A stretch of 64,000 bases of DNA from Pinisolibacter aquiterrae. GTDB lineage: Bacteria; Pseudomonadota; Alphaproteobacteria; Rhizobiales; Ancalomicrobiaceae. The notes under the pieces are model-generated. The model was not told the origin of the DNA and did no database searches. It saw only the letters and a list, made by a program, of their open reading frames with translations. The position numbers were made by a program, and so were the translations under genes. The stretch is taken from the NCBI RefSeq assembly GCF_019160155.1, contig NZ_JAFNIH010000006.1, forward strand, positions 58,047 through 122,046. The letters are read 5' to 3'. Below, one piece after another: positions 1-10,533 of this stretch; positions within the stretch are counted from its first letter, which is position 1, and every line of letters begins with the position of its first letter.

Positions 1-1
1 C

Positions 2-154
2 ATCTTCCTGGTGCTGCGCAACGGTCGCGACGTCTCGCCGGGGCTCTACGGCGGCGGCCGCGCCAATCGCGAGGCCGGGCTCGAGAGCGGCGACGTGCTC
101 GCCTTCTCCGGCCCGGTGCCCTATTCCTATGGCCTCGGGGCACCCGTCGTATGA
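2..154 (+). CDS. C-terminal fragment of an unidentified protein
   Basis: An open frame enters from the left edge and stops with TGA at 152-154. The visible 50 residues include NGRDVSPGLYGGG and ESGDVLAFSGPVPYSYG. The RNG.dvspGlY and aGLesGDVlaf pattern is reminiscent of the ligand-binding repeats of polysaccharide-export proteins, but the fragment is too short to assign. The next gene, at 188-478, faces it convergently. The function remains unknown. Confidence 0.45.
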   Translation: MFLVLRNGRDVSPGLYGGGRANREAGLESGDVLAFSGPVPYSYGLGAPVV

Positions 155-187
155 CGTCGGCATGCATTTGGTGAAGAGCCCCCGAGC

Positions 188-478
188 TCAGGTGGCGCCG
201 AGACGGGCGATCACCGCGCGGGGGATGCGATATTCGGCGACGGCGTCGTCGTGGCGGCGAAAGCCGCTCATCTCGCGCTGAATGAAATAGTGATGGACCG
301 CCCGGGCGGCTTCGCGCAGGCAGGCCTCGCGGTCCTCGTCGCCGGCGGCGGCGAGGGCGTCGAGCGTCTCCTCGACGCGACGGCCGGCGTTGCCGAGCGC
401 GGAGGCGGCCTCTCCCAGAAGTTCGAGGTCGAGGATCTGGAGGCCGGTGGCGCGCGGATCGTGGTAACCGATCACCAT
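188..478 (-). CDS. DUF6665-like small conserved protein
   Basis: This encodes 96 residues, mostly predicted helix, without signal peptide or membrane segment. The C-terminal half carries HHYFIQREMSGFRRHDD followed by EYRIPRAVIARLGA. I recall that aromatic/FIQRE and IPR.VIARLGA layout from the small DUF6665 family of alphaproteobacteria; it was not searched. No biochemical role is known for the family. The gene is divergent from the EAL gene at 574 and convergent with the truncated gene at the left edge. The start is the ATG at 476-478. Confidence 0.6.
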   Translation of the reverse strand: MVIGYHDPRATGLQILDLELLGEAASALGNAGRRVEETLDALAAAGDEDREACLREAARAVHHYFIQREMSGFRRHDDAVAEYRIPRAVIARLGAT

Positions 479-573
479 TCTTGCGGTTCCCTCGGGAAAT
501 CACGGTCGGGTCAATCAATGATCAAGGCTTTGGTGGTTTCCTGTCCAGACCACGCGACGAACTCGAGGACGGA

Positions 574-1335
574 ATGGATCGGTCGCCCGGGCGCCACGGC
601 GTCTCCTTCGACGAACTCACCCTGCATTATCAGCCGCAGGTCGCCGCCGATGCGTCGCGCATCGTCTCGGTCGAAGCGCTGCTGCGCGTCCTCAATCCCG
701 AACCGCGTCTGATGAGCCCGGCCGACGTTCTCGCCTTCTTCGAGGCGCCGGAGGACGAGGAGGCGCTCGACTGGTGGGTGTTCCGCACCGCCGCCACCGA
801 TTCACTGCGCTGGCCGCAGCTCTCGGTCGGCATCAACATGTCGGCGGCGCGGTTCCGCGATCCCGAGTTCGCCGACGAGGCGTTCGCTCTGGCGCAGGAG
901 GTCGGAGCCGATCCGAAGCGGCTGGAGATCGAGCTGGTCGAAAGCTCGTTCATCCAGGATTTCGAGACGGCGGTCGCCAACATCGAGCGGCTGCGCGCCC
1001 ATGGTTTCCGGGTGGCGCTCGACGATTTCGGCACCGGCTATTCGAGCCTGACCTATCTGCTCAAGTTGCCGATCGACAAGCTCAAGATCGACAAGTCCTT
1101 CGTCGACGGGATCGGCACGATCCAATCGACGGTGATCGTCCAGGCGGTGGTGGCGCTGGCGCGCGCGCTCGGGCTGAAGATCACGGCGGAGGGGGTCGAG
1201 ACCGAGGAACAGTGGCGCTTCCTCAAGATCGCCGGCTGTCACCTGATCCAGGGCTGGTACTTTTCCAAGGCGGTGGAGGCGGACGAGATCACCCGTCTCC
1301 TCGAGACCCGCGTCGTCCCGCGCGCGGCCGCCTGA
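574..1335 (+). CDS. Stand-alone EAL-domain cyclic-di-GMP phosphodiesterase
   Basis: The 253-residue product consists almost entirely of an EAL domain, which hydrolyses cyclic-di-GMP to pGpG. The metal and substrate residues appear intact: EAL at 34-36, INMSA, the glutamate of ELVES, DDFGTGYSS, the lysine of KIDKSF, and AEGVE, followed by QGWYFSKA. I chose the ATG at 574 because GAGGACGGA lies directly upstream and the LHYQPQ start of the domain follows closely. An upstream TTG at 481 would add 31 residues with no recognisable fold. There is no sensory or GGDEF domain, so input must come from expression or a partner. It may oppose the diguanylate cyclase at 19712. Confidence 0.88.
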   Translation: MDRSPGRHGVSFDELTLHYQPQVAADASRIVSVEALLRVLNPEPRLMSPADVLAFFEAPEDEEALDWWVFRTAATDSLRWPQLSVGINMSAARFRDPEFADEAFALAQEVGADPKRLEIELVESSFIQDFETAVANIERLRAHGFRVALDDFGTGYSSLTYLLKLPIDKLKIDKSFVDGIGTIQSTVIVQAVVALARALGLKITAEGVETEEQWRFLKIAGCHLIQGWYFSKAVEADEITRLLETRVVPRAAA

Positions 1336-1427
1336 TCCCATCTCGCCGAAACCCGTTCTCGACGTCGCCCGGCGCGCCGGCCTCACGCCGCGCACGGTCG
1401 CGAGGCTTCGACGCGGCCGGCGTCGCC

Positions 1428-2696
1428 TCACTGGGTCAGGAAGGTCTTGGTGCCGTTCGGGCCGACACCCTCGGGGACCGGCACGTCGGTCGAGTTGTAG
1501 TCGGTGTTGAGCACCATGGTCGGACCGGCGGCGAGGGTGAAGCGGTCGGCGACGACGATGGTGTAGGCCGACTTGTCGGCGACCGGCCGATTGGCGGAGA
1601 TGTCGAGCCGCCCCCTCGGGATGTAGAAGGTGCCGAGCAGGGTGTTGGCGTGGTCGGCGCTGATCTCGTGCTTGACGACGTGGCTCACCGAACGATCCTC
1701 GAAGACGAGAATGCCGGCGAGCGGGCCGGTCTTGGGCGCGGTGAGGGACACCGTCGCCGCGCGCTCGAAACGCAGGCGCGGGTCGGAGCCGGTCAGGTAG
1801 AAGCCGACGTTGGTGCCGGTGAAGGAGGCGAAGTCGGTGACCAGGAAGTCGCCGTCCTTGATCACGTAGATGCCCGGTTCGAGCCGGACATGGGCGGCGC
1901 CCCTGACGGTCAGGCCGCCGCAATAGAGGCCGGGCTTGAGGATCGCCGTGCCGAAGGAGATCACGTAGTTCGTCCGCGAGCAGGTCGAGGGGACGGGCGG
2001 CGCGGGGCGCGCTGCGAGCGGGTCGGGGATGACCGGGCAATCGGTCTGGGGCGTCGGGTTGAAGGTGCCGGCGCCGAGTTTCTCCTTGCCGCCGGAGGAA
2101 CAGATGAAGGCGGCGTCGAGGGTCGCGTCGTCCTGGATGTAGAGGCCCTTGCCGTTGGTGCTGTCGGAATAGACCGAGCAACCGGGAGCCTTGAGCCGGG
2201 CCGACTGGGCGAGATGGACCGTCTGCTGCTGATTGGGGTTGAGGCCGATGACGCAGATCGGGGCTCCACCGACGACCTTGGCGGTGGCCTGGACGGAGGC
2301 GCGGGCGGACGACTTGTCGGCGAGATGGATCATATAGGTCGGTATGGTGCCGACCAGTTGGACGGTCACGGTCTTGGCGACGGTGTCGACGACGGGCGTG
2401 ATCTCGGCGACGAGGCCGCGCTGGTCGAGGGCGGTCTGGGCATAGGTGGTGGCGACGCGGCCGATGGTGGTGGCGTCGGCGTTGCCGAGGCGGAATTCGC
2501 GCGCCGCGCTCAGCGCGGCGGTGTCGGCGATCCGCTGGAGATCACTGCGGCTGTTCGAGAGATTGGCGTAGTCGACCGCCAGTCCGGACGCGCCGACGAG
2601 GCTGGTGGCGAGCAGGCCGAAGGTCACGGCAGTCCCGCCGCGACGATCGCGGGAGAGACGAGAGAGGAGGGCGCGCAGTCCAGTCCACAGGGGCAT
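1428..2696 (-). CDS. TadE/TadG-like pilus-assembly-associated protein
   Basis: The 422-residue product begins with an arginine-rich cytoplasmic stub ending in RDRRGGTAVTFGLLA, then one hydrophobic helix (about residues 20-42) and the SGLAVDYANLSNSRSDLQ.IADTAALSAAR segment typical of TadG and related Flp-pilus proteins. The rest (about 150-422) is a large extracytoplasmic region rich in beta-structure, with cysteine pairs (PICVIGL, PGCSVY, FICSSGG, SRTNYV). It lacks an obvious von Willebrand A metal site, unlike full TadG. GAGGAGA precedes the ATG, which lies two bases after the stop of the upstream receiver gene, implying translational coupling. No tad ATPase or secretin gene is nearby; an orphan Flp pilin is at 34709. 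Confidence 0.75.
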   Translation of the reverse strand: MPLWTGLRALLSRLSRDRRGGTAVTFGLLATSLVGASGLAVDYANLSNSRSDLQRIADTAALSAAREFRLGNADATTIGRVATTYAQTALDQRGLVAEITPVVDTVAKTVTVQLVGTIPTYMIHLADKSSARASVQATAKVVGGAPICVIGLNPNQQQTVHLAQSARLKAPGCSVYSDSTNGKGLYIQDDATLDAAFICSSGGKEKLGAGTFNPTPQTDCPVIPDPLAARPAPPVPSTCSRTNYVISFGTAILKPGLYCGGLTVRGAAHVRLEPGIYVIKDGDFLVTDFASFTGTNVGFYLTGSDPRLRFERAATVSLTAPKTGPLAGILVFEDRSVSHVVKHEISADHANTLLGTFYIPRGRLDISANRPVADKSAYTIVVADRFTLAAGPTMVLNTDYNSTDVPVPEGVGPNGTKTFLTQ

Positions 2697-2698
2697 GA

Positions 2699-3184
2699 TC
2701 ACGTCTCCTCGGTCCGCCGGATCGCCCGGTGGGCGCGGATCATGAATTTGATCTGATGGGCGAGAAGGCGCCAATTGACCGGCTTGCACATGAAGCCGGT
2801 GGCACCGGCCTCGTAGGCGCGATCGATCGAGACCATGTCCTCGCGGCCGGTCACCACCATGATCGGCAGATCGTCGAAGCCGGGCCGGGCGCGCAGGTGG
2901 GCGACGAGATCGATCCCGTTCATGCCGGGCATGTCGACGTCGAAGAGGGCGGCGTCGAACCGGCGCTCGGCGAGGATCGCCAGGGCCTCCTCGGCGTCCT
3001 CGGCGGTGGTCACCGTGACGCCGGGCGCGGAGAGATAGACCGAGCAGAACTCGCGCTGAATGGGATCGTCGTCGACCGCGAGAATTTCGGTCGCGGACTC
3101 GAAAACCCAATCGTATCTGGCGCTGGTATCGGCGATTCTCGTCAACTTCCTGCCCTTCGAAGCCCGACTCGTGTGGTTGACCAT
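2699..3184 (-). CDS. Single-domain response regulator (CheY/DivK-like receiver)
   Basis: The 161-residue product carries one receiver domain behind a 30-residue N-terminal tail. Visible signature residues are DDD at 38-40, the probable phosphoacceptor D82 in LFDVDMPG, the threonine of VVTGRED, and the lysine of CKPVNW. There is no output domain, so it should act through protein contacts. It is encoded immediately before the TadG-like gene and is divergent from the large hybrid kinase at 3287, which ends in its own HPt domain. That kinase is therefore a plausible phosphodonor, by inference from neighbourhood only. Confidence 0.85.
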   Translation of the reverse strand: MVNHTSRASKGRKLTRIADTSARYDWVFESATEILAVDDDPIQREFCSVYLSAPGVTVTTAEDAEEALAILAERRFDAALFDVDMPGMNGIDLVAHLRARPGFDDLPIMVVTGREDMVSIDRAYEAGATGFMCKPVNWRLLAHQIKFMIRAHRAIRRTEET

Positions 3185-3286
3185 GGGGCATTCTAATATT
3201 CACCCCCTAAATTTCCGTGTGAGGTGGCGGGGCATTTTCACGGTCCCGTTGGCGATGCCTTAACGACGTCGCGGCATGGTTCGGTC

Positions 3287-6016
3287 ATGAAACGCCCGAC
3301 GATGACGATCCGCGCACGCCTCCTCCTCTTGGTGGTCTCGGCCATCTCGGTCGCGCTCGTCGCGATCGTCGGTCTCGGGGTGTGGTTCGAGGCGGCGCGT
3401 TACGCGGTCGCCAAGCGGGACGGGCTCTTCGCCACCGCCACGGTGCTGGCGGCGGCCGGCGCGCGGGCGACCGCGGAGGGCGATCCGACCGGGGCGCATC
3501 AGGTCATTCGGGCGATCGGCCGCATCGACGGCATCGTCTTCGCCGCGATCGAACGCCGCGACGGCCGTGTGATCGCCGACGTCGGCGCGACCGAGCAGTT
3601 GATGCGCGATCTCGTGCTCGACGACCCCGCGACCCCCATCTCGGTGCCGACGCTCATCGCCAATCGCACGATCGAGGTTCGCGTGCCGGTGGTTCTCGGC
3701 GGCGAGGAGGTCGGCCGGCTGCGGTTGATCGCCGACACGCGCGATCTTCCGGGGCGCGTGGCGGCGGCGGCCGGCGTCGGCCTTTCGGGCGGGTTCGCCG
3801 CGCTGGCGCTGGCGCTCCTGGTCACGTTCCGCCTCGAAGGGCGGATCACGCGGCCGCTCCGGTCCCTCACCGAGACCATGGCGCGGGTCGGCGCCGGCCA
3901 CGACTACGGCGTGACACTGGCGGTGGAGAGCCGCGACGAGGCCGGCGTGCTGGTCGAGGGCTTCAACACCATGCTCGGCGACATCCGCGAGCGCGACGAC
4001 CGGCTCGCCCGTCATCGCGAGCGTCTGGAACAGGACGTCGCCGACCGCACCGCCGATTACGCGCGCGCCGCGCGCGAGGCGGAGGAGGCCAATCGCGCCA
4101 AATCCGACTTCCTCGCCACCATGAGCCACGAGATCCGCACGCCGATGAACGGCATCCTGGTGATGGCGGAACTGCTCGCGGTCGGTGATCTGCCCAATCG
4201 CGCGCGACGGCAGGCGGAGGTGATCGCGCGGTCGGGGGCGAGCCTTCTCGCCATCATCAACGACATTCTCGATCTCTCGAAGATCGAGGCGGGCAAGCTC
4301 GAGGTCGAGCATCTCGCCGTCGATCCGCACGAGGCGGTCGACACCGTGCTGAAGCTCTTCGCCGACCGCGCGCGATCGAAGGGGCTCGATCTCGCCGCGC
4401 GGATCGATCTGCCGCGCGAGGCGCGGATCGACGCCGATCCGACCCGACTAGGGCAGGTTCTCGCCAATCTCGTCAACAACGCGCTGAAGTTCACCGAGAG
4501 CGGCGGCGTCTCGATCGAAGTGGAGGCGACCGGCGACGACCGCGTCCTCTTCGCGGTGGTCGACACCGGCATCGGTATCGCCGAGGACAAGCTCGGGACC
4601 CTCTTCGACGCCTTCACCCAGGCCGACCAGTCGACCACCCGCAAGTTCGGCGGCACCGGGCTGGGTCTCGCCATCGCCCGACGTCTGGTCGACGCGATGG
4701 GTGGCGAGATCGCGGTGACCAGCGTCGAGGGGCGCGGCACCTGTTTCTTCTTCACCCTGCCGACGACGGTGGCGACGGCGGAGGTCGCGCCCTGGCATCG
4801 GCTCGCGGAGGGCGAGCGGGCGATCGCGGTGGTGGCGCTCGCGGGGCGCCAGAGCGCGGCGATGGTGATGCATCATCTGCGGCTCGCCGGCTTCAGGGCG
4901 ATCCCGGCGTCGGTCGACGACCTCGCCGATCTCGCCCCCGGCGCGCGTCTCGTCGTCGCCGATCCCGCCGCCCTGCGCGACCGGCCGAGGCTCGAGTCGC
5001 TCGCCGGGGGGGGCGTGGTGGTGCTGGCGCCGCCGGCGGAGGACGTCGAGGGGCTGGTCGCCTCGGGCGCGGCCGCGACCTCGATCGGTTGGCCGGCGAG
5101 CCGGAGCGATCTCGACGCGGTGGTCGCCCGTCTCGCCGAGGGGCGGCCCCTCGCCTCGCTCGAGGAGCGGGGGCGGCACGGGGCGGTGGCCTCGGTGCGG
5201 TTCGAAGGCCTGCGCGTCCTCGTCGCCGACGATGCGGAGGTCAATCGCGAGGTCGCGGCGGCGGCGCTGTCGCGGCTCGGCATCACCGCGACCTTCGCCG
5301 TCGACGACCGCGAGGCGGTCGCGGCGGTCGCGGCCTCGGCGTGGGATCTGGTGTTGATGGACGGCTCGATGCCGGTGCTCGACGGGTTCGACGCGACCCG
5401 CGAGATCCGGGCGCGCGAGGCGGCCGAGGGAGCGCCGCGCACGCCGATCGTCGCGCTCACCGCCCATGTCGTCGGCACGGTGGCGGACGCCTGGCGCGCG
5501 GCGGGGATGGACGGGGTGCTGCACAAGCCCTTTACCCTGGCCCAGCTCGAGGCGGTGATCCGGGCTCATGCGCTCCATCTGGTCGAGACCGTCGGGGTCG
5601 AGGAGAGCGAGGCCGAGACGACGGCCGCCGACGCGCGTGCGGCGGACGGCGCGGCGGAGGAGACGCCGGTGCTCGACGGCAGCGTTCTCGCCGATCTCCG
5701 GGCGATGGCCGGCGGGGCGAGCGCGGTGGTCGACCGGGTGACCCGCCTCTACGAGACGCAGTCGGCGGAGAAGCTGCGCGATCTGCACGAGGCGGCGCGT
5801 TCGGGGGATCTCGAGCGGCTCGGCGCGGCGGCCCATGCGTTGAAGTCGATGAGCTTCAACGTCGGGGCGCGGCGGGTGGCGGAGCGGGCGGCCGAGCTCG
5901 AGCGGGCGGCGCGGCTCGAGGCGCGCGTGGTGGAGGACGGCGAGATCGATCGTCTCGGCACCGATCTCTCGGCGGCGCTCGGCGCCATCGACGGCTGGAA
6001 GGGCTCGGCGGCGTGA
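3287..6016 (+). CDS. Tripartite hybrid sensor histidine kinase (HAMP-HisKA-HATPase-REC-HPt)
   Basis: The 909-residue product has a first membrane helix near residues 10-33, a periplasmic sensor of about 125 residues, a second helix near 160-182, HAMP, and a coiled coil. The dimerisation domain has [10 protein letters not shown] with phosphoacceptor H281. The ATPase domain has [15 protein letters not shown] and [10 protein letters not shown] receiver-like stretch at about 505-625 lacks the acidic pocket and looks degenerate. A canonical receiver follows with D692 in LMDGSMP and HKPF. A C-terminal HPt has H850 in AHALKSM. The architecture matches BarA/ArcB-type phosphorelay kinases. The ATG at 3287 gives a short cytoplasmic start; an upstream in-frame ATG would add 21 implausible residues. 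The signal is unknown. Confidence 0.9.
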   Translation: MKRPTMTIRARLLLLVVSAISVALVAIVGLGVWFEAARYAVAKRDGLFATATVLAAAGARATAEGDPTGAHQVIRAIGRIDGIVFAAIERRDGRVIADVGATEQLMRDLVLDDPATPISVPTLIANRTIEVRVPVVLGGEEVGRLRLIADTRDLPGRVAAAAGVGLSGGFAALALALLVTFRLEGRITRPLRSLTETMARVGAGHDYGVTLAVESRDEAGVLVEGFNTMLGDIRERDDRLARHRERLEQDVADRTADYARAAREAEEANRAKSDFLATMSHEIRTPMNGILVMAELLAVGDLPNRARRQAEVIARSGASLLAIINDILDLSKIEAGKLEVEHLAVDPHEAVDTVLKLFADRARSKGLDLAARIDLPREARIDADPTRLGQVLANLVNNALKFTESGGVSIEVEATGDDRVLFAVVDTGIGIAEDKLGTLFDAFTQADQSTTRKFGGTGLGLAIARRLVDAMGGEIAVTSVEGRGTCFFFTLPTTVATAEVAPWHRLAEGERAIAVVALAGRQSAAMVMHHLRLAGFRAIPASVDDLADLAPGARLVVADPAALRDRPRLESLAGGGVVVLAPPAEDVEGLVASGAAATSIGWPASRSDLDAVVARLAEGRPLASLEERGRHGAVASVRFEGLRVLVADDAEVNREVAAAALSRLGITATFAVDDREAVAAVAASAWDLVLMDGSMPVLDGFDATREIRAREAAEGAPRTPIVALTAHVVGTVADAWRAAGMDGVLHKPFTLAQLEAVIRAHALHLVETVGVEESEAETTAADARAADGAAEETPVLDGSVLADLRAMAGGASAVVDRVTRLYETQSAEKLRDLHEAARSGDLERLGAAAHALKSMSFNVGARRVAERAAELERAARLEARVVEDGEIDRLGTDLSAALGAIDGWKGSAA

Positions 6017-6080
6017 GGCGGCGGAGCATGGCGGGCGCGCGATCGCGCCGCGACGCAGAATAAGATTTCGATTGCCCGAC

Positions 6081-6106
6081 GGCGCCCGGACGACGAACCG
6101 GGTGCC
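6081..6106 (+). terminator. Hairpin downstream of the hybrid kinase
   Basis: GGCGCCCGG and CCGGGTGCC form a 9-bp stem with one G-T pair around an 8-base loop, 65 bases past the kinase stop. No T-run follows, so intrinsic termination is uncertain. The rest of the 280-base gap up to cysD shows a second palindrome, GGCGCG-CGAT-CGCGCC near 6036, and nothing else that I recognise. Confidence 0.3.
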
Positions 6107-6296
6107 CCGATCCCGCGTCGCGGCAAAACGCAGTCCCGCGCGCCTCCACCCTCGGGCAAAGCCGATCCGCCCGCGAAGCCCGAAAGGGCCGGGTCGAGGC
6201 GCCTCCATTGCTTGGATCGACGGGAGACGCCGTCTAGATCGTGAACCCTCTTCGCACGGTCGGGTTCGCCCGGCGCGCGTCACCCCGAGGGTTTCC

Positions 6297-7205
6297 ATGC
6301 CGGTCGCACGTCACACGCATCTGAAGGCGCTCGAGGCGGAGAGCATCCGCATTCTGCGCGAGGTCGCCGCCGAGTTCCGCAATCCGGTGATGCTCTATTC
6401 GGTGGGCAAGGATTCGGCGGTGATGCTGCATCTGGCGATGAAGGCCTTTCATCCGTCGAAGCCGCCGTTCCCGCTCCTCCACGTCGACACCGGCTGGAAG
6501 TTTCGCGAGATGATCGCCTTTCGGGACGCGACCGCGCGGCGGCTCGGGCTCGAGCTTCTGGTCCACGTCAACGAGGACGGGGTGAAGGCGGGGATCTCGC
6601 CGTTCACGCACGGCTCGGCGACCCATACCCACGTCATGAAGACGGAAGGGTTGAAGCAGGCGCTGACGAAATACGGGTTCGACGCGGCCTTCGGTGGGGC
6701 GCGCCGCGACGAGGAGAAGAGCCGCGCCAAGGAGCGCATCTTCTCGTTCCGCACCGCCTCGCACGGCTGGGATCCGAAGACCCAGCGGCCGGAGCTGTGG
6801 AACTTGTGGAACGCGCGGGTGGCGCCGGGAGAATCGATCCGCGCCTTTCCGCTCTCCAATTGGACCGAGCTCGACATCTGGCAATACATCGCCGCCGAGG
6901 AGATCCCGATCGTGCCGCTCTATTTCGCGGCGGAGCGGCCGGTGGTCGAGCGCGGCGGCATGTTGATCATGGCCGACGACGACCGTCTCGAGCTGCGACC
7001 GGACGAGCGGATCGAGACCCGACTGGTGCGGTTCCGCACGCTCGGCTGTTGGCCCTTGACCGGGGCGATCGAGAGCGAGGCGACGACGCTTCCCGACATC
7101 CTGCGCGAGATGCTGATCGCGCGGACCTCCGAACGCCAGGGCCGCCTGATCGACCACGACGACAGCGGCTCGATGGAAAAGAAGAAGCGCGAGGGCTATT
7201 TCTGA
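6297..7205 (+). CDS. cysD: Sulfate adenylyltransferase subunit 2
   Basis: The 302-residue product is the catalytic PP-loop subunit of ATP sulfurylase, which makes adenosine phosphosulfate (APS) from ATP and sulfate together with the CysN GTPase. The ATP-pyrophosphatase loop is [18 protein letters not shown] near residues 35-52. [13 protein letters not shown] and [18 protein letters not shown] are further family blocks. The length is normal. The ATG at 6297 is preceded by GAGGG and starts the protein at [16 protein letters not shown] as in other CysD proteins; an open frame extends upstream but is arginine/proline rubbish. The stop overlaps the ATG of cysNC by one base, so the two are translationally coupled. 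Confidence 0.95.
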   Translation: MPVARHTHLKALEAESIRILREVAAEFRNPVMLYSVGKDSAVMLHLAMKAFHPSKPPFPLLHVDTGWKFREMIAFRDATARRLGLELLVHVNEDGVKAGISPFTHGSATHTHVMKTEGLKQALTKYGFDAAFGGARRDEEKSRAKERIFSFRTASHGWDPKTQRPELWNLWNARVAPGESIRAFPLSNWTELDIWQYIAAEEIPIVPLYFAAERPVVERGGMLIMADDDRLELRPDERIETRLVRFRTLGCWPLTGAIESEATTLPDILREMLIARTSERQGRLIDHDDSGSMEKKKREGYF

Positions 7206-9115
7206 TGAACGCCGTTTCCCAGGCCGTCGCGGCGCGCCCCGTCGCCGATCCTCTGGTCGCGCAGGAGACGAAGTCGCTCCTGCGCTTTCTCACCTGCGGC
7301 TCGGTCGACGACGGCAAGTCGACGCTGATCGGGCGGCTCCTCTACGACACCAAGCTGGTGTTCGAGGATCAGCTCGCCGCCGTCGCCCGCGACAGCCGCA
7401 AGTTCGGCACCACCGGCGAGGAGGTGGATCTGGCGCTGTTGCTGGACGGGCTCGAGGCGGAGCGCGAGCAGGGCATCACCATCGACGTCGCCTATCGCTT
7501 CTTCACCACGGAGCGGCGCAAATTCATCGTCGCCGACACGCCCGGCCACGAGCAGTACACCCGCAACATGGCGACCGGGGCCTCGACCTCGGACCTCGCG
7601 GTGATCCTGGTCGACGCCCGCGTCGGGCTCGTCACCCAGACGCGGCGACATGCCTTCCTGGTGTCGCTGCTCGGCATCCGTCACGTGGTGCTCGCGGTCA
7701 ACAAGATCGATCTGGTCGATTTCTCGGCCGAGGTGTTCGAGCGGATCGCCGGCGAATTCCGTGCCTTCACGAAGGATTTCGGTTTCGAGAGCGTCGAGGC
7801 GGTGCCGGTCTCGGCGCGGTTCGGCGACAACGTCTGCAGCCGCTCGACGCGGACCCCGTGGTACGACGGGCCGACGCTGCTCGAGCATCTCGAGGCGGTC
7901 GAGGTGCGGACGCACGCCGCCGCGGCCCCGTTCCGGATGAGCGTCCAGTGGGTCAACCGGCCCGATCTCGATTTTCGCGGCTTCTCCGGCACGATCGCCT
8001 CGGGCCGGATCCGGCCGGGCGACGCGGTGGTGGTGGCGAAGTCGGGCACGTCGGCCAGGGTGGCGCGGATCGTCACCTGGGACGGCGATCTCGACGAGGC
8101 GGAAGCCGGCGAGGCGGTGACGATCACGCTCGACCGGGAGATCGACGTCTCGCGCGGCGACGTGCTCGCCGATCCGCGCGCGCGGCCGGCGGTCGCCGAT
8201 CGTTTCGCGGCGCGGCTCGTGTGGATGGCCGAGGAGCCCTTGCTGCCGGGGCGGTCCTATCTGATCAAGTGCGGAACCCGGACGGTGGCGGGGTCGGTCA
8301 TGACCATTCGCGCCGAGATCGACGTCAATTCCTTCGTCGAACGGCCGGCCGACACGCTGGCGCTCAACGCGGTGGCGCGGGTCGAAGTGGCGCTCGGCGA
8401 GGCGATCGCCTTCGATCCTTACGCCGAGAACCGCGAGACCGGCGCCTTCATCCTGATCGATCGTCTGACCAACGCCACGGTGGCGGCGGGGATGATCGAC
8501 CATGCGCTCCGGCGGGCGACCAACGTGCACGCCCAGGCGCTCGACGTCACGCGCGAGGCGCGGGCGGCGCAGAAGGGGCAGCGGGCGAAGGTCGTGTGGT
8601 TCACCGGACTTTCCGGCTCGGGCAAGTCGACCATCGCCAATCGCGTCGAGGCGGCGCTGCACGCTCAGGGGCGGCATACCTTCCTCCTCGACGGCGACAA
8701 CATCCGGCACGGGCTCAACAAGGATCTCGGCTTCTCCGACGCCGATCGGGTCGAGAACATCCGCCGGGTCGGCGAGGTCGCCCGGCTGATGGCGGATGCC
8801 GGGCTGATCGTGCTCGTCTCCTTCATCTCGCCGTTCCGGGCGGAGCGGGCGATGGCGCGGGAGACGATCGGGGCGGGCGAGTTCCTCGAGATCTTCGTCG
8901 ACACACCGCTCGAGGTCTGCGAGACGCGCGACGTCAAGGGGCTCTATGCCAAGGCGCGGGCCGGGGCGATCCCGAACTTCACCGGGATCTCCTCGCCCTA
9001 CGAGCCGCCCGAGGATCCGGATCTGCGCCTCGACACCGCCGCGACGAGCCTCGAGGCTGCGGCCGAGGCGGTGGTCGCGGCGATCCTCGGCGGTGGTGAG
9101 GACTGGTCGATCTGA
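7205..9115 (+). CDS. cysNC: Bifunctional sulfate adenylyltransferase GTPase subunit / APS kinase
   Basis: The 636-residue product fuses two enzymes. Residues 1 to about 430 are the CysN GTPase, with the P-loop in [29 protein letters not shown] and NKIDLVDF. This subunit drives APS formation with CysD. From about 455 the CysC domain has its own P-loop, GLSGSGKST, then [17 protein letters not shown] and [13 protein letters not shown], and phosphorylates APS to PAPS. This fused form is also known as NodQ in rhizobia. Only the assimilatory cysD-cysNC pair is present here, with no nod genes, so a housekeeping role in sulfate assimilation is likely. The PAP-recycling phosphatase CysQ is encoded at 60019. 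Confidence 0.95.
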   Translation: MNAVSQAVAARPVADPLVAQETKSLLRFLTCGSVDDGKSTLIGRLLYDTKLVFEDQLAAVARDSRKFGTTGEEVDLALLLDGLEAEREQGITIDVAYRFFTTERRKFIVADTPGHEQYTRNMATGASTSDLAVILVDARVGLVTQTRRHAFLVSLLGIRHVVLAVNKIDLVDFSAEVFERIAGEFRAFTKDFGFESVEAVPVSARFGDNVCSRSTRTPWYDGPTLLEHLEAVEVRTHAAAAPFRMSVQWVNRPDLDFRGFSGTIASGRIRPGDAVVVAKSGTSARVARIVTWDGDLDEAEAGEAVTITLDREIDVSRGDVLADPRARPAVADRFAARLVWMAEEPLLPGRSYLIKCGTRTVAGSVMTIRAEIDVNSFVERPADTLALNAVARVEVALGEAIAFDPYAENRETGAFILIDRLTNATVAAGMIDHALRRATNVHAQALDVTREARAAQKGQRAKVVWFTGLSGSGKSTIANRVEAALHAQGRHTFLLDGDNIRHGLNKDLGFSDADRVENIRRVGEVARLMADAGLIVLVSFISPFRAERAMARETIGAGEFLEIFVDTPLEVCETRDVKGLYAKARAGAIPNFTGISSPYEPPEDPDLRLDTAATSLEAAAEAVVAAILGGGEDWSI

Positions 9116-9122
9116 GCGCGTC

Positions 9123-10415
9123 TCAGGCGGGGCAGTCCTCGCCCCGCGCCAGCACCAGCACGCAGCCGAACCACAGCGCCAGCGCGGCGATCGTCGCCGC
9201 GCCGGACCACAGGACCGCGTCGTAGATCGTCGCGCCGACCAGATCCTTGTTGACGAGGACCGCCATCACCACGGCGACGCCGAGGGGGAGGGCGGCGCGG
9301 TGGTCGCGGGCGATCACGGCGCGGCGCGCCAGGATCAGCGCCGCGAGCGCGACGATGGGGAAATGGGCGAGGCCCGACATCGGCGAGAACAACAGCATCA
9401 GGAGCGGCACGATCGCCAGTTCGGTCGCCCGCGCCGTGGTCTCGGCGGAGGGGGTGGTGCCCTTGCGGCCGATGTCGCCGAGGATCGAGGCGACGAAGGT
9501 CGCGAGCCCGAGGAGGCCCATCAGGCCGTAGGTGATCGCCTTCAGGGGACGGGTCTCGATCAACGTCGCCTTGGCGGCGACGACGAGGCCGCCGTCGCCG
9601 GCGACGAGCATGGTGTTGGCGAGGCGCTGGACGGTGCCGGAGAGCGACTGATTGAAGATCAGCGCAGTGCCCCAACTGCCGAGCGCGGTGTCGACGCCGG
9701 TCGCCGGCAGGACCCAGCGGCCGAGCCACAGGCCGACCCAGGTGCCGCCCTCGGGGGCGCGGGCGACGAGATCGGGCAGGAGATTGACGCCGACGGCGGT
9801 CGCGACCAGGGCGAGCGCGGCGAGCCACTCGCGGCGCCACAGGAAATAGACGACGAAGAGGAGCGGCGGGCCCTTGAAGGCGGCGCCGAGGCCGATCAGC
9901 ACGCCGGCGAGGATCGGCCGGCGCCGCAGGGCCATGAGCGCGCCGAGGGCCACCAGGGCGTCGATGACGAGATCGGCCTGTTGGTGCAGCAGCGTGTTCC
10001 AGGCGAAGGGCACGGCGACGACGGCGCCGAGGGCGACGATCGTCCAGTCGTCGCGGGTCCGGCGCGACGGCGCCTCGAGCGCGCCGCCGCCGGAGAGCCG
10101 CCAGGCGGCGACGGCGAGGGCGATCACGGCGGCGACGTCGACCAGATACCAGGAGAGACGCACCGCCCATTCCGGCAGCGGCGCGAAGAGAAGGCCGACC
10201 AGGGCACCGAAGGGCGGATAGAGATAGAGCGTGCCGGCGGCGTAGAAATCCTCGCCGCGCCAGAGTTGACGGCCGGCCACGACGAAGACCTGCGCCCATT
10301 CGGCGTCGTGCTTGACGATCGCCTGGACGCCGAGACCGACGAAGAGAACGAGCCCGACGACGAGGCCCAGCCGCGCCCAGCCGATCCGCTCGATCGGATT
10401 GTCCCTCGTCGTCAT
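9123..10415 (-). CDS. GT87/DUF2029-type polyprenyl-linked glycosyltransferase
   Basis: The 430-residue product is an integral membrane protein with roughly ten hydrophobic helices. Family-like features are YLYPPFGALVGLLFAPLP after an early loop containing D and E residues (HDAEWAQVFVVAG), WNTLLHQQADLVIDALVALG, and AAFKGPPLLF. These match the mannosyl/arabinosyl-type GT87 family that uses polyprenyl-phosphate sugars on the outer face of the inner membrane. The donor and acceptor cannot be told. GGGAGA lies upstream of the ATG at 10413-10415. The gene is convergent with cysNC, seven bases apart, and is preceded by the gene-free repeat region. Confidence 0.78.
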   Translation of the reverse strand: MTTRDNPIERIGWARLGLVVGLVLFVGLGVQAIVKHDAEWAQVFVVAGRQLWRGEDFYAAGTLYLYPPFGALVGLLFAPLPEWAVRLSWYLVDVAAVIALAVAAWRLSGGGALEAPSRRTRDDWTIVALGAVVAVPFAWNTLLHQQADLVIDALVALGALMALRRRPILAGVLIGLGAAFKGPPLLFVVYFLWRREWLAALALVATAVGVNLLPDLVARAPEGGTWVGLWLGRWVLPATGVDTALGSWGTALIFNQSLSGTVQRLANTMLVAGDGGLVVAAKATLIETRPLKAITYGLMGLLGLATFVASILGDIGRKGTTPSAETTARATELAIVPLLMLLFSPMSGLAHFPIVALAALILARRAVIARDHRAALPLGVAVVMAVLVNKDLVGATIYDAVLWSGAATIAALALWFGCVLVLARGEDCPA

Positions 10416-10533
10416 CGTCGTCTCCCGCCTGCGGTTCCGCGCGACCATGGTCCGACGCGGCGGCCGGACGCAAGCCCGATCCCGATCTCGGCGACGCGAT
10501 CCCTGCCGAACGGCGTCGCCGTTCACGATCCGC

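Noticed and set aside
6017..6296. S-adenosylmethionine or other riboswitch before cysD
   Set aside because: Only two plain hairpins were seen; no conserved riboswitch core could be recognised.
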